From positions 2,294,001-2,358,000 of the forward strand of contig NZ_JAAGNZ010000001.1 in the NCBI RefSeq assembly GCF_010747415.1: a stretch of DNA of 64,000 nucleotides. Reading direction: 5' to 3'. Position numbers and translations under genes: made by a program. Origin of the DNA: Spirosoma agri. Lineage in GTDB: Bacteria > Bacteroidota > Bacteroidia > Cytophagales > Spirosomataceae. Below, in pieces: positions 43,586-53,401 of the stretch (position 1 is the stretch's first letter; each line of letters opens with the position of its first letter). The notes under the pieces were generated by a model. That model searched no databases, was not told the origin of the DNA, and worked only from the letters and a program-made list of their open reading frames with translations.

Positions 43586-45109
43586 CTACTTGGCCATTTC
43601 TTTCCCATGAGTGCTTGACCGACTTGACCAGGTTGATTGCCAGCTTTTTTGTAAACTGATCAACACACCTGTCGATCGGGGTAAAAAACTACCCTGGTCG
43701 GTAGCCAATCGACTCGTTAATTGCGAATCCCCCAACAACGGTAGGTGCAGCGGAGCTGTAACCTGTAGTAAGGCCGAAAACTGGTCGAGTGGACTGGCAA
43801 ACGGAGCATTGTAGGTTCCTCTGTTTCGGCTTTCAGAAACTTTAAGCAGCCAGTTTACGGTATGACCCACCCGGCCACTCAATCCGAGGTGCCAAAGCGC
43901 TACCCGATTGTTAATGATAGGCCCGTAGGGTAAATTGGGTCGGATATCTCCTTCGGGAGTCAGAAACGGCGTACCAATGGTGTGTGCGCGCGATGTCCAG
44001 CCATCTTTGTACTGGCTGTTGTTAAAATAATCGACCTTACCCCGCTGGTAAGGATCATCGATGACAAACCGGTCTCCGCCCTGATTGGCCGTGTACAAAA
44101 ATTCGAGAAGTCCCCGGTCGATCGAAAAGAAACTGTCTCCCTGGTTTTGGCGACGAATACTCAACCCATTCAGACCGTCGGCAATGGTCGTTAGGTACCA
44201 GATGGCTCCCGTTTCAAACGGGTTTTGCCGATAAACCAAAACTGTACAGCCACCGAGCGAAAATTCTGCACCTAGATCTAATGACCCCAAATGATTGCCA
44301 ATCCGATTCGTTTCATCAAACGAGGTAACGTTTCCGTCAATCGACGCGTCTGAATAGGATAGTGCTGTTACTGCATACAGATAAGCTTTAAAGCTCGATG
44401 GCAGATGTCCGTTATTCGATAAATCGTTGCTTAAATAAGGTGAATAACCGCCCCATACGACCTGGTGATTAATTCCGCCAACAAACCGAACAGGCCAGGT
44501 GGGCTTGCCAATTCGGGCGTAAAACGTTGCCTGATGTAAGTAGGTATGCTCGACCTTTCGATTGGCCGTTTCAAACCAGGCATGTCCGTAGGTCGCGTAA
44601 ATACTAAGGATACGTTTGGTAAAGGGCACCGTTATGAAACCGGGCGTACCGAGCTGAATGGTTGGCAACGGCATTGCATTGCCTGACATAGCGTAAGCCC
44701 CTGACGTGAGCAGAGTATCAACCAGGCCAACAATGGTTTTCCGACGACCGGCATACAATTCGAGTTGATGCCAGCGCCCTTTCAGATAAGCCTGTGGCAG
44801 CAGTAGTTGCTGGCCTGATCGGCCAATGGTTTCGACCAGTTCCAAGCCATAGCCCCAATCAAAACGAGCCGTATTCCCAGGTTTGTAGTCGGCAAAGTGG
44901 CCCATCCGATACGTTGTGAGTGATCCCAGCAGAGGAATTGTTCCATACTGATTGGCTCGTAGCCAGAAGGGCACCGCTGTGCCAGTGGTTAACAGGGCAC
45001 CCGCTTCAAGATAGGCTCTGACCGGTTTTGCTACCGTATCGGGCTGACTGAATCCAGGCGCTTGGCCTAGAAAAAAAGCGATAATCAATCCGTTGATAAA
45101 GGCACACAT
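43586..45109 (-). CDS. Wzi-family capsule assembly protein
   Basis: 507 residues. Signal peptide (LIIAFFLGQAPGFSQ), then an 18-strand outer-membrane barrel typical of Capsule_assemb_Wzi: AYLEAGALLTTGTAVPFWLRANQYGTIPLLGSLTTYRMGHF, FDWGYGLELVETIG, AYLKGRWHQLELYAGRRKTIVGLVDTLLTSGAYAMSGNAMPLPTIQLGTPGFITVPF, and VVWGGYSPYLSNDLSNNGHLP. Wzi binds extracellular polysaccharide and helps anchor capsule to the surface. It is divergent from the phosphoesterase/outer-membrane/GH18-NodB-GT2 cluster, with a 200-bp gap holding the promoters. Confidence 0.9.
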   Translation of the reverse strand: MCAFINGLIIAFFLGQAPGFSQPDTVAKPVRAYLEAGALLTTGTAVPFWLRANQYGTIPLLGSLTTYRMGHFADYKPGNTARFDWGYGLELVETIGRSGQQLLLPQAYLKGRWHQLELYAGRRKTIVGLVDTLLTSGAYAMSGNAMPLPTIQLGTPGFITVPFTKRILSIYATYGHAWFETANRKVEHTYLHQATFYARIGKPTWPVRFVGGINHQVVWGGYSPYLSNDLSNNGHLPSSFKAYLYAVTALSYSDASIDGNVTSFDETNRIGNHLGSLDLGAEFSLGGCTVLVYRQNPFETGAIWYLTTIADGLNGLSIRRQNQGDSFFSIDRGLLEFLYTANQGGDRFVIDDPYQRGKVDYFNNSQYKDGWTSRAHTIGTPFLTPEGDIRPNLPYGPIINNRVALWHLGLSGRVGHTVNWLLKVSESRNRGTYNAPFASPLDQFSALLQVTAPLHLPLLGDSQLTSRLATDQGSFLPRSTGVLISLQKSWQSTWSSRSSTHGKEMAK

Positions 45110-45316
45110 TCAGATTGCTACAGACAGGTAATTAAGCAAAAATACTTAAACCGTATATCCTGCATATTAAGGTCTGATTAAAGCGTCATGAGTCGATAAA
45201 ATGGCCATCTGTCCTTTCTGCGCTAATAAATGTTTAATTTCCAATTAATATCATTTTTAAGTATAAACCCTTCCTTTGGCCCCGGACATGAAGCTTATTG
45301 CCAGCCATCTGAGCTT

Positions 45317-46141
45317 ATGAATACTATTAGTCGCCGGTTTTTTTTACAAGCTACCCTGAGCAGCGCATCCATTGGGGTTTGGAGCGCATGTCGGAACCCA
45401 TCTGGTGATGGCCCAACACCGGCTGTTTTACCGCTACGGTTCGCAGTAGCTTCGGATGGACATCTGGGCGAGCCAGCGACTCCATCAGACCAATATTTTA
45501 CTGATTTAATAGCCGCTTTGACAAAAACACACCAGATTACACCACTTCAATTTGTGGTCGTCAATGGCGACTTAGTACACGAAGGCAATAACGATTTACT
45601 GCCAAAAGCGAAGGCCTATCTGGATCAATTGCCGATCCCATATTACGTGACGCGGGGCAACCACGACCGGGTCAGTTTGGATACCTGGCAACAAGTATGG
45701 GGGTATGGCACAAACCACGTAGCCGAGCGCAATAACGCAACGCTTATTCTGCTCGACACATCCAACGAAGCGGGCGATACGCTCTGCGGGGATGATGTCT
45801 GGCTTCGGCAAACCATGAAGTCAGTACGGTCGTCAGTGCCCGCTTTTTTGTTTATGCATATTCCGTTCATCCACAATGCACAGGGAACGGATGTCTGCAC
45901 AGGCCTACTGAGTGTTTTGAGCGATTATCCCATCATTCGGGCGGTCTTTCATGGCCATGACCATACCAAAGATTTAAGCCTTATGTACGGCAAAACAGCG
46001 CTACTCTTTGACGCCCATTTCGGGAGTAGCTGGGGAACCGCTTACCGGGGATTTCGACTGGTTGAGCAGTCGGGAGAGAGTCTTACCACGCACCAATACG
46101 ACTTCACCAATAACCAGACGATTAATAGTCTATCCTTCTGA
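45317..46141 (+). CDS. Exported calcineurin-like phosphoesterase
   Basis: 274 residues from ATG 45317, giving MNTISRRFFLQATLSSASIGVWSAC, a Tat-like (SRRFF) lipoprotein signal; the frame is open to 45230. The metallophosphoesterase core is complete: FAVASDGHLGEP (Asp, His), VVNGDLVHEGNND (Asp), TRGNHDRVS (Asn, His), MHIPFIHNAQG (His) and AVFHGHDHTKDLS (His, His). It should hydrolyse a phosphate ester or diester outside the cytoplasm with two metal ions. It begins the operon with the outer-membrane protein and the three-domain glycosyltransferase, so a role in polysaccharide lipid carriers or modifications is possible. Confidence 0.9.
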   Translation: MNTISRRFFLQATLSSASIGVWSACRNPSGDGPTPAVLPLRFAVASDGHLGEPATPSDQYFTDLIAALTKTHQITPLQFVVVNGDLVHEGNNDLLPKAKAYLDQLPIPYYVTRGNHDRVSLDTWQQVWGYGTNHVAERNNATLILLDTSNEAGDTLCGDDVWLRQTMKSVRSSVPAFLFMHIPFIHNAQGTDVCTGLLSVLSDYPIIRAVFHGHDHTKDLSLMYGKTALLFDAHFGSSWGTAYRGFRLVEQSGESLTTHQYDFTNNQTINSLSF

Positions 46142-46168
46142 TTCGCACATTCATTGGTGGCCACTAAA

Positions 46169-47032
46169 ATGATTTACCCGATTGCCGTTGCGGTAGCCAG
46201 CGTACTGCTGCTGACGACGCTTGTTTATTCCGCTGTCGGTCAACCCATCGACAATAAAGTGGCAACCGATACGTCGACCGAGCAACCCATGCGAGCCATC
46301 CAGTTCAGTTACAGCTATATGAACCCGGTCAGCTATCGCGGCCGTACGTTCGGTGTGCACCAGTGGGGCATGATGCCACAGATTACCTACCAGACGTCCA
46401 CAAACTGGCACGTTTACACAGTGGGTTACATCTGGAACAATTTTCAGACATCGGAACTGGGGAAAATCGATCTGGGCATCGAGAAAGAGGGCAAATTAGG
46501 AAAACATCTCACGTATACGCTGGGATACGAACGCTGGTTTTTCCCTGACGCCGATGCGGGAGAAACGCAACCCCTCAACAACTTTTTTGAAGCGTATCTA
46601 TCGAGCGACTGGCACGACTGGAGTCCGGCTATCGGCAACTATTACATGATCGGCAGCGAGCAATTACTGCAAACTGACGTAGAAGTCAGCCGATACGTTG
46701 GCCTGGTTAACGGGAAAAGCTGGTCACTCTTTATGGAGCCCTTGGCCAAGGCAACGCTGGCGAATCAGAACTATATCATCAACGGCATTTATCAGACAAC
46801 CTTAGACAAGCGGGGGCACCTGAACCCATCGGCCCCCGACGTTCGAAGACCGTACGGCTTAGTGGCAGCCGAACTCAATTTGCCCATCACGCTGCAACAA
46901 CCCCGCTGGTCGCTGCTGGTTGATCCTCGTTTAGTAAAACCGTTTAATACCCTGCCCGGCGAACGAACGAACGTCTTCTTTTATGCCGTGGCAACCCTTA
47001 CTTACACGCTTCATTTAGCCAATGGACACTAA
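46169..47032 (+). CDS. Outer-membrane barrel protein of the exopolysaccharide operon
   Basis: 287 residues from ATG 46169; GTG 46157 and TTG 46154 are alternatives. Signal peptide IAVAVASVLLLTTLVYSAVGQ. The rest alternates aromatic-rich strands (QFSYSYMNPVSYRGRTFGVHQWGMMPQITYQT, WHVYTVGYIWNNFQTSEL, LTYTLGYERWFFPDADAG, SPAIGNYYMIGSEQL) and ends in FFYAVATLTYTLHL, as a beta-barrel would. It does not match PgaA, but it sits in the same place: between an exported enzyme and a synthase, overlapping the next gene by 11 bp. It is a candidate export porin. Function inferred from context only. Confidence 0.8.
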   Translation: MIYPIAVAVASVLLLTTLVYSAVGQPIDNKVATDTSTEQPMRAIQFSYSYMNPVSYRGRTFGVHQWGMMPQITYQTSTNWHVYTVGYIWNNFQTSELGKIDLGIEKEGKLGKHLTYTLGYERWFFPDADAGETQPLNNFFEAYLSSDWHDWSPAIGNYYMIGSEQLLQTDVEVSRYVGLVNGKSWSLFMEPLAKATLANQNYIINGIYQTTLDKRGHLNPSAPDVRRPYGLVAAELNLPITLQQPRWSLLVDPRLVKPFNTLPGERTNVFFYAVATLTYTLHLANGH

Positions 47033-50000
47033 GCCAAAACCGGTTTTTTTTACACCGTCCCGTCGTCGCTGGCGGCTGTTTCGGAGCACACTGCTCGGTA
47101 GTCTCCTTTTGGGTATTGCCACGCTCGTAGTAGTTGGCTGGACGCTGGCTGAGCATGTTTTCCCAAAAATGCCGATCCTTCAGAATAATGAAAGCGCGTT
47201 TCAAAAGCTGTCCTCCGTTGATAGCGTGCAATCGGCGGGCTCGGGCAATAATGGTGTGCCGAAGGGGTTTCATCGGCATTTACCCGTGGCGGCTAAAGCC
47301 AGCAACCGTCCTCAAATACGAGCAGGTTTCTACGTCAACTGGGATGCTCAGTCGTATCAGACGTTGCGCGATCATGTTTCCGAACTCAACATGGTCATGC
47401 CCGAATGGTTCTTCGTGGGCAATCAGGGCGAACTCCGTACTGATATCGATAATACAGCCGATTCGCTCCTGAAACAGCATCCGGGTGTGGCCGTTGTACC
47501 GATGATCTCCAATTTTTACCAGGGTAACTGGCGCGGTCAGAACGTACATCGGCTACTGAACAACTCCGTCCAACGAAAGAAATTCATTGCTCAGGTCCTT
47601 AACCTGCTCAATCAGCGGCACTATCAGGGTGTTAACATCGACTTTGAAGAGCTGCGCGAAAATACCGATGAAACCCTGATTACGTTTGTCCGGGAAATGC
47701 ACGCGGCTCTGCACCCCAAAGGGTACATTGTCACAATTGACATTGCGGCTCTGAACTCCGATTATAACTTGCCCGCCTTACGCCCGTACGTCGATTATTT
47801 TATGCTGATGGCTTATGACAACCATTTCAGTACATCGGCACCGGGGCCGGTAGCGCCCTATCCGTGGATCGAATATGTACTAGAAGATGCCTGCCGACAA
47901 ATTCCTTCGGAACAGGTTGTGCTGTGTGTGGCTGGTTATGGGTACGATTGGGCCAAAGGCGGACAAGGAGTAGATGTTTCATACCAGCAAGCCATCGCGC
48001 GGGCCAATCGCCGGTCGGCTACGCCCATTCACTTCGATAATCAAACGTATAGCCTATCGTTTCGCTATGTGGATGAGCAGGGAAAACGGCATGATGTCTG
48101 GTTCAATGACGCGGCTTCGGCTTATAATGTACTGCGGGCAGCCGAAGATTACGAAACCGCCGGAGTCGCTATCTGGCGACTGGGTTCGGAAGACGTGCGA
48201 ACCTGGACTTATTTTGCGCGGGATGTATCACGCCCGGCACTGGCGAGTAAACCCCTGAACTGGCAACAGTTGCAAACGGTGCCCGCCCTGAACAGCGTCG
48301 ATTATCAGGGTGAAGGCGATATTCTGGACGTGAAAGCAACCCCTCATGCCGGTCAACTCAAGCTGGAATACAATGCAGCGGATCAACTCATCAGCGAAGA
48401 GCAGTACCTGACGTTACCGACGTCGTACGTCATCAGTAAAGTGGGGAAAGCGAGCAAAACGATGGTGCTCTCTTTCGATGATGGCCCCGACGAAACATAC
48501 ACGCCCCAGATTTTAGCGATTCTGGAACGCGAACACGTACCGGCTTCTTTTTTCGTGGTAGGAATTAATGTGGAGCGCAACCTGCCCTTGTTGCAGCGTA
48601 TGGCGAAAGCCGGTTACGAAATTGGTAATCACACGACCCTACACCCCGATTTAACCAGGGTGAGTCCGCGCCGGTTGTTTTTTGAATTAAATACGTGCCG
48701 ACGATTGATTGAAAGTATCACCGGACGCTCAACGATCCTGTTTAGGCCACCCTATAATGCCGACAGTGAGCCGGACAAGCCCGAAGAACTACGGCCTATC
48801 GCCCTGGCCGAACAACAGCACTATTACGCCATCGGCGAATCCATCGATCCGCTCGACTGGCAGGTAGGCGTTACGCCACAGCAGATTTTACAGCGGATTC
48901 AGCAACAGCAAAACCTGGGCAACATCATTTTGCTGCACGACGCGGGGGGCGACCGCTCAGCCACGGTAGCCGCTTTACCGGCTATCATTCACTACTACAA
49001 AAAACACGGCTATCGCTTCGCCACCATCAGCCAACTGCTGAACCGACCGGCCAGCGAGCTTATGCCGGTAGCCCCCGTTCAACGAGCCGCTTTACTGACA
49101 GATTGGAGCTTAGTTGAATTGCTTTATTATGGGCAACATATCCTAGGCTGGCTCTTTCTGATCGGCACTTTATTGGCCATCGCACGGGTTCTGTTGCTGG
49201 CTTTTTTGGCTATCCGTCAAAGGCATCAGTTTAAGGTGCCCGTTGAGTCGTATCAGGGTCTGGTCAGCGTGATTGTGCCCGCTTATAATGAAGAACTGAA
49301 CGCTATCCGTACGGTCGAAAGCCTCCTATCCAGCACGTATTCGGACCTGGAAATTGTCTTTGTCGACGACGGCTCGCGCGATCAGACATACAATCGGGTT
49401 CATCAATATTTTGCGGCCAACCCACGCGTTCAGGTACTGACCAAACCGAATGGAGGAAAAGCATCAGCGCTCAATTTGGGGCTCGCCCATGCGAAGGGGG
49501 AAGTTGTGGTGTGTATCGACGCTGATACGCAGTTATTGCCCGATGCCATCGCCCGGTTAGTAGCCCTTTTTACTGATACAACGGTTGGGGCCGTGGCAGG
49601 CAACGTGCGCGTCGGCAATGTTCACAATTGGCTCACCCGCTTTCAATCGATTGAATACACAACGAGCCAAAACTTCGACCGTCGTGCCTATGAACAACTC
49701 AATTGCATTACGGTGGTACCGGGTGCGATTGGCGCGTTTCGTCGCACCGGGATGCTGGCCGTGGGCGGCTTCACAACGGACACGCTCGCCGAAGACTGCG
49801 ACCTTACCGTGCGGCTACTGCGAGCTGGTTACGTAGTCAAGACCTGCAACGAAGCAGTTGCCGTAACGGAAGCGCCGGATACGATTCAGATGCTGTTGAA
49901 ACAGCGAGTTCGTTGGTGCTACGGCATGATGCAGGTTGTCTGGAAACACCGCGATCTGTTGTTCCAATGGAAACGGACGAGTGGCGCAAGCTGGGCGGTG

Positions 50001-50411
50001 CGTTGGCTGGCTTTGCCAAGTCTGGTGGCTTTTCAGTTCGGGTTTCCGTTACTAACGCTGGTAGCCGAACTGCAACTGGGTCTCTCGATATTCACTGGCA
50101 GTTGGAGCCTTGTACTGACCTATTTTATTGGCTTCTTGGCGATCGATACGATCATAGCCGCTTTCGCTTACCGGCTGGAAGGCCGTTCGTTGCGCCCGCT
50201 TCTCTGGCTCCTGCCGCAGCGGCTCATCTGGCGCTACCTGTTATTCTGGGTACTGATTCGCTCCTACGCCAATGCGATTCGGGGCGAAGTTGCTTCCTGG
50301 GGTGTGTTGAAACGAACGGGGCAAGTATGGTTACCCGATCAGTCCCCTGAAACAATGGGATCGGTAGTTGTTCTCCGAAAACCGCTTAACACAGATGGTC
50401 GAAATAGGTAA
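47022..50411 (+). CDS. GH18 / NodB deacetylase / family 2 glycosyltransferase fusion
   Basis: 1129 residues with three enzyme domains in one chain. A signal anchor near residues 20-44 precedes a GH18-like domain (about 100-400, with YQGVNIDFEELREN near 200-212 in place of the DxxDxDxE motif). A NodB polysaccharide deacetylase follows (about 475-670: LSFDDGPDETY at 482 and NHTTLHPDL for the metal His pair, RPPYNADSE). A membrane helix (about 705-730) leads to a processive GT2 (about 740-985: VIVPAYNEELNAI, VDDGSRD, DADTQ at 832, AEDCDL at 924 and QRVRW at 960), then more helices. The order fits a poly-N-acetylglucosamine-type machine that makes, deacetylates and cuts polymer. Predicted topology puts hydrolase and deacetylase outside and the GT inside. 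Confidence 0.93.
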   Translation: MDTKPKPVFFTPSRRRWRLFRSTLLGSLLLGIATLVVVGWTLAEHVFPKMPILQNNESAFQKLSSVDSVQSAGSGNNGVPKGFHRHLPVAAKASNRPQIRAGFYVNWDAQSYQTLRDHVSELNMVMPEWFFVGNQGELRTDIDNTADSLLKQHPGVAVVPMISNFYQGNWRGQNVHRLLNNSVQRKKFIAQVLNLLNQRHYQGVNIDFEELRENTDETLITFVREMHAALHPKGYIVTIDIAALNSDYNLPALRPYVDYFMLMAYDNHFSTSAPGPVAPYPWIEYVLEDACRQIPSEQVVLCVAGYGYDWAKGGQGVDVSYQQAIARANRRSATPIHFDNQTYSLSFRYVDEQGKRHDVWFNDAASAYNVLRAAEDYETAGVAIWRLGSEDVRTWTYFARDVSRPALASKPLNWQQLQTVPALNSVDYQGEGDILDVKATPHAGQLKLEYNAADQLISEEQYLTLPTSYVISKVGKASKTMVLSFDDGPDETYTPQILAILEREHVPASFFVVGINVERNLPLLQRMAKAGYEIGNHTTLHPDLTRVSPRRLFFELNTCRRLIESITGRSTILFRPPYNADSEPDKPEELRPIALAEQQHYYAIGESIDPLDWQVGVTPQQILQRIQQQQNLGNIILLHDAGGDRSATVAALPAIIHYYKKHGYRFATISQLLNRPASELMPVAPVQRAALLTDWSLVELLYYGQHILGWLFLIGTLLAIARVLLLAFLAIRQRHQFKVPVESYQGLVSVIVPAYNEELNAIRTVESLLSSTYSDLEIVFVDDGSRDQTYNRVHQYFAANPRVQVLTKPNGGKASALNLGLAHAKGEVVVCIDADTQLLPDAIARLVALFTDTTVGAVAGNVRVGNVHNWLTRFQSIEYTTSQNFDRRAYEQLNCITVVPGAIGAFRRTGMLAVGGFTTDTLAEDCDLTVRLLRAGYVVKTCNEAVAVTEAPDTIQMLLKQRVRWCYGMMQVVWKHRDLLFQWKRTSGASWAVRWLALPSLVAFQFGFPLLTLVAELQLGLSIFTGSWSLVLTYFIGFLAIDTIIAAFAYRLEGRSLRPLLWLLPQRLIWRYLLFWVLIRSYANAIRGEVASWGVLKRTGQVWLPDQSPETMGSVVVLRKPLNTDGRNR

Positions 50412-50428
50412 GGAGTCAACATCGGTCA

Positions 50429-50478
50429 AAACCAGACACTATGATGGCGCTCGTTCGAGGACACATGGTGTTTGGTTT
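50429..50478 (+). terminator. Imperfect stem-loop after the exopolysaccharide operon
   Basis: AAACCAGACACTATG at 50429-50443 pairs at 13 of 15 positions with CATGGTGTTTGGTTT at 50464-50478, 18 bp beyond the last stop. No T run follows. Confidence 0.5.
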
Positions 50479-50555
50479 CAAGTCATTCCATCCAATCTTG
50501 CGTGTCCAGGCGACTATACGTAAACGCAATGGGGAAAAGCTCTTTTCTTGTTAAT

Positions 50556-50587
50556 AACGAAAAATGCCCATCCCTAAGGGATGGGCA
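50556..50587 (-). terminator. Rho-independent terminator of the small secreted protein
   Basis: On the minus strand TGCCCATCCCT pairs with AGGGATGGGCA (11 bp) and is followed by TTTTTCGTTATT, 37 bp beyond the stop at 50624. Confidence 0.8.
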
Positions 50588-50623
50588 AGAAACAGATAGT
50601 GCGTGAATGGGGCTAAATAAATT

Positions 50624-50905
50624 CTATAACTTTTCTTTAGCCACTTTTACATCTTTTTTGGCTTCGTCTTTAATCAACTTTCCTTCAGCCTTCATACGAG
50701 CCTTACGGTCGGCTTTTAAGGCCGCATCGTCGCCAGCCATTTTGTCGGCATGCCGAGCCGCTTTATTCATCTTCAAATCAGCTTTATCAGCCGCGACCTG
50801 CGCTTTGGCTTCTGCGACAGCAGCCTTTTTCTTAACATCCTGAGCCTGACCAGAATTAATGGCCAATACAGCCAGTATCACAAAAGGAATGAGCTTTTTT
50901 TTCAT
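50624..50905 (-). CDS. Small secreted Ala/Lys-rich protein
   Basis: 93 residues. A signal peptide (MKKKLIPFVILAVLAINSGQAQ) is followed by 70 residues made almost only of Lys, Ala, Asp and Glu (KKKAAVAEAKAQVAADKADLKMNKAARHADKMAGDDAALKADRKARMKAEGK), which will form a single charged helix or coiled coil. A strong terminator follows. Such small periplasmic helical proteins occur widely in Bacteroidota and resemble short histone-like or stress proteins; no function is known. Monocistronic. Confidence 0.85.
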   Translation of the reverse strand: MKKKLIPFVILAVLAINSGQAQDVKKKAAVAEAKAQVAADKADLKMNKAARHADKMAGDDAALKADRKARMKAEGKLIKDEAKKDVKVAKEKL

Positions 50906-51503
50906 TGTGACAACGGGAAAAATGATTTAACGAAATGAGTATTTTTACTACAAAATTCCTAACAAGATATTCATTTATGTGTTTGCGAATGCCAATTAAA
51001 ATGTGGTTAATATGTGTTGGAGGTCAGATATAGTATTCTCCACTAATCTGATATAAGCAATGAATTTTCAAGCAATGGAAAAGAAGATAATCACTCGTCG
51101 GGGAAAAATTTTCAGAACAGAATCAACTGATTTATTTTTTATTGAACCGGCATAACAGTTTAACATACAATAGCGGTAAGCCACAGATTATCAATGCTTT
51201 TCGCTGATTCAACCTTAACAAATATGGCTGTATTTTACTTTGTATGCTCGGAATCAATTTTCTCAAATTGACAGGCAAAAGCTAATATAAGCCTGACAGT
51301 AACCAACCTAGTGGGTTGAGCATTTTCATCAGGTATGCGCATCCATACTGGGAAACAATCTACCTTTTACACAGGCGGTTTTTAAAATTAATCCGTCATT
51401 AATCACAAATTAATTCCGTTTTCAGCTACTAATCAGTTAATAAGTAGAATTTCGCACACAGTTAAATCAACCAGTCGTTTTACTATTCTCACGTTGTGTA
51501 CCG
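50906..51503. other. 600-bp AT-rich gap
   Basis: Divergent gap between the small secreted protein and the gene at 51504. No gene and no hairpin repeat. It is clearly richer in A and T than the rest of the window and presumably holds both promoters, but I cannot place one with confidence. Confidence 0.45.
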
Positions 51504-51728
51504 ATGGAAAAAGTTGTTGATTATGCCTTAGAATGGGATGTTAATCCTAACCGGCCCGACTCCTGGCGTATTGTTATTACAACCACAAAGCACGATACGC
51601 CCTTTAGGTTGCCCATTGATACACCTCAGGAATTTCTGGCCGCAGCGCACATGCTCAGTAAATCATCGGTGATGTATGATCGAAATACCGGTTTATTGGT
51701 TGTGCCACAACGAGCAGCCGGCACGTAG
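51504..51728 (+). CDS. Small conserved-looking protein
   Basis: 74 residues: a beta-rich opening (VVDYALEWDVNPNRPDSWRIVITTTKHDTPFRLPIDTPQEFLAAAHMLSKSSVMYDRNTGLLVV) without signal peptide or membrane segment. Codon usage matches its neighbours. It ends 53 bp before the DUF2252 gene on the same strand and may share its transcript. No family recognised. Confidence 0.65.
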   Translation: MEKVVDYALEWDVNPNRPDSWRIVITTTKHDTPFRLPIDTPQEFLAAAHMLSKSSVMYDRNTGLLVVPQRAAGT

Positions 51729-51781
51729 ATAACTTATGCTCGTTTGTACTCATTGGTGTTCAAGGCTGAGCGACCACGTCT

Positions 51782-53005
51782 ATGAAGTATACTGACACAC
51801 TACTCGATCGCCTTCAGCAGGCTAATCAGGACCGCCGACCCGATATGTTGATGCGGAAATACCAGGCCATGGGTGAAAATGCGTTCCGATTTTTCAGGGC
51901 AACCCCTTCTTTATTTTATCAACATTTGCCCCTCGAACTGCTGGCTGGCGGGTATCCGGTTTGTTGGAGCTGCGCAGACTTGCATTTAGAAAATTTTGGT
52001 TCGTTCCGGGCTGGCAATAAATTGGTCTATTTCGACATCAACGACTTTGACGAGGCTTTGCTGGCACCGGCTACCGTTGATCTAAGTCGACTTGTAACCA
52101 GCCTGTTTGTGGCCGCACCGTTGCTGAGACATTCGCCTGAAACAAGCCGGCAGCTTGCTCATCGTTTCCTGACTACCTACCGCCAGGAACTCTTACTCAG
52201 TAAACCACGGTCCATCGAGCGGCAGACGTCGAAAGGTATACTTAACAAATTTCTGACCCAGGTAGCCAGGCGGTCTCGTAAAGAGTTGCTCAATCGATTG
52301 ACGCACGGGCATGGTCGAAAACGACAGCTTCGTCTACTAAACGACCGGCTCCTAGCGGTGCCGAAGGGTGAACGCGACGCGGTCTGGAATTGGTTGAAAA
52401 GCGCGCTGGCAGCAGGGGTAAATTCTACACTTCGGGACGTTAAGTTTCGACTGGCGGGCACGAGTAGTATCGGCCTGAATCGCTATGTCGCTCTAGTCGA
52501 AAGCGCAAACGGCAAACTCCATTTGCTGGATATAAAAGCGACTCGGCCCTCGGTTGCCGAACCTTACCTGTATGTAAACCAGCCCTATTGGCCCGACCCG
52601 GCAAGTCGTATCGTAGCGCTCCAGAATCGGCTTCAAGACGTCCCACCCGCCAGCTTATGGCCCCTTGCCGGGTTGAATGATGAATTTTTTGTTGTCCGCT
52701 CCCTACAACCGCAGGCTGACAGGCTTGATCTGACCAACAAGCGCGTACGGGGTAAACAACGACTGGGTAAGCTGGTCGACACAATGGCTCAGCTAACGGC
52801 TTCGGCTCATCTACGAAGTGGTGGTCGACAAGGATCAGCCATCTCTGATGAGTTAGTTACTTTTGCTGACAAGCCGGTTTGGGCTTCTGAATTGGTAACT
52901 TGGGCCGAAACGTATGCGCAACAGGTTTTTCAGGATTTCACCCTGTTTAGAGCTGCTCTCAAAGCTGGGTGGGCTGATTCAGGTCGGGTCAACGAACTCA
53001 TCTAG
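51782..53005 (+). CDS. DUF2252-family protein (kinase-like fold)
   Basis: 407 residues. The family landmarks are in order: RPDMLMRKYQAMGENAFRFFRATPSLFY, VCWSCADLHLENFGSFR (the HxxNFG catalytic-loop-like motif), LVYFDINDFDEALLAPATVDLSRLVTSL (DFD), then a long helical region with KFRLAGTSSIGLNRYVALVE and LLDIKATRPS (a lysine), and a closing QLTASAHLRSG. DUF2252 proteins resemble aminoglycoside-kinase folds and are of unknown function. It may form a transcript with the small gene before it. Confidence 0.9.
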   Translation: MKYTDTLLDRLQQANQDRRPDMLMRKYQAMGENAFRFFRATPSLFYQHLPLELLAGGYPVCWSCADLHLENFGSFRAGNKLVYFDINDFDEALLAPATVDLSRLVTSLFVAAPLLRHSPETSRQLAHRFLTTYRQELLLSKPRSIERQTSKGILNKFLTQVARRSRKELLNRLTHGHGRKRQLRLLNDRLLAVPKGERDAVWNWLKSALAAGVNSTLRDVKFRLAGTSSIGLNRYVALVESANGKLHLLDIKATRPSVAEPYLYVNQPYWPDPASRIVALQNRLQDVPPASLWPLAGLNDEFFVVRSLQPQADRLDLTNKRVRGKQRLGKLVDTMAQLTASAHLRSGGRQGSAISDELVTFADKPVWASELVTWAETYAQQVFQDFTLFRAALKAGWADSGRVNELI

Positions 53006-53026
53006 AGGCTTCGGTGTGAAGTCAGG

Positions 53027-53363
53027 TTAGGGCAACACAACCAGTTTACCTGAGCCTTGGTTATTTTCCATAAATTGATGTTCACGATCGGCTCCAGCGT
53101 AAACGTCCGGCTGATAGCTAATTTTAGTTTCTCCTCGTCAACTTGGCGGATGAAGTTTTGAAACGCCATCGTCGGACTTGTAAACTGACTGCTATCCTAG
53201 GTGGTTAGCCGCACCATAGCGGGAATAAAGTCCATTGGCGTGAAGTGGGCAATCGACCAGCTTTCGGCCAGCATCCTACTCATGCAACCCGTACCGTCGG
53301 GTTGGAGGCATTTTAGCGAGTCCTGTAAGGTAGAGGTGCCGACTAATTTCAGCGTTTTCGTGA
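53027..53363 (-). pseudogene. Zinc-type alcohol dehydrogenase/quinone reductase C-terminal remnant
   Basis: Minus strand: LTKTLKLVGTSTLQDSLKCLQPDG, MLAESWSIAHFTPMDFIPAMVRLT, a TAG, then MAFQNFIRQVDEEKLKLAISRTFTLEPIV and, in another frame, MENNQGSGKLVVLP with the stop at 53027. This is the last third of an MDR-family oxidoreductase (normally about 330 residues). N-terminal two thirds are missing. Confidence 0.75.
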
Positions 53364-53401
53364 GACTTGATGCCGAAGAAATCTGAGTGATCCGCGTCGA
53401 T

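Noticed and set aside
49703..50350. 215-codon plus-strand frame inside the glycosyltransferase gene
   Set aside because: Out of frame with the GT2 domain whose motifs (EDCDL, QRVRW) are clear; no independent start or family.
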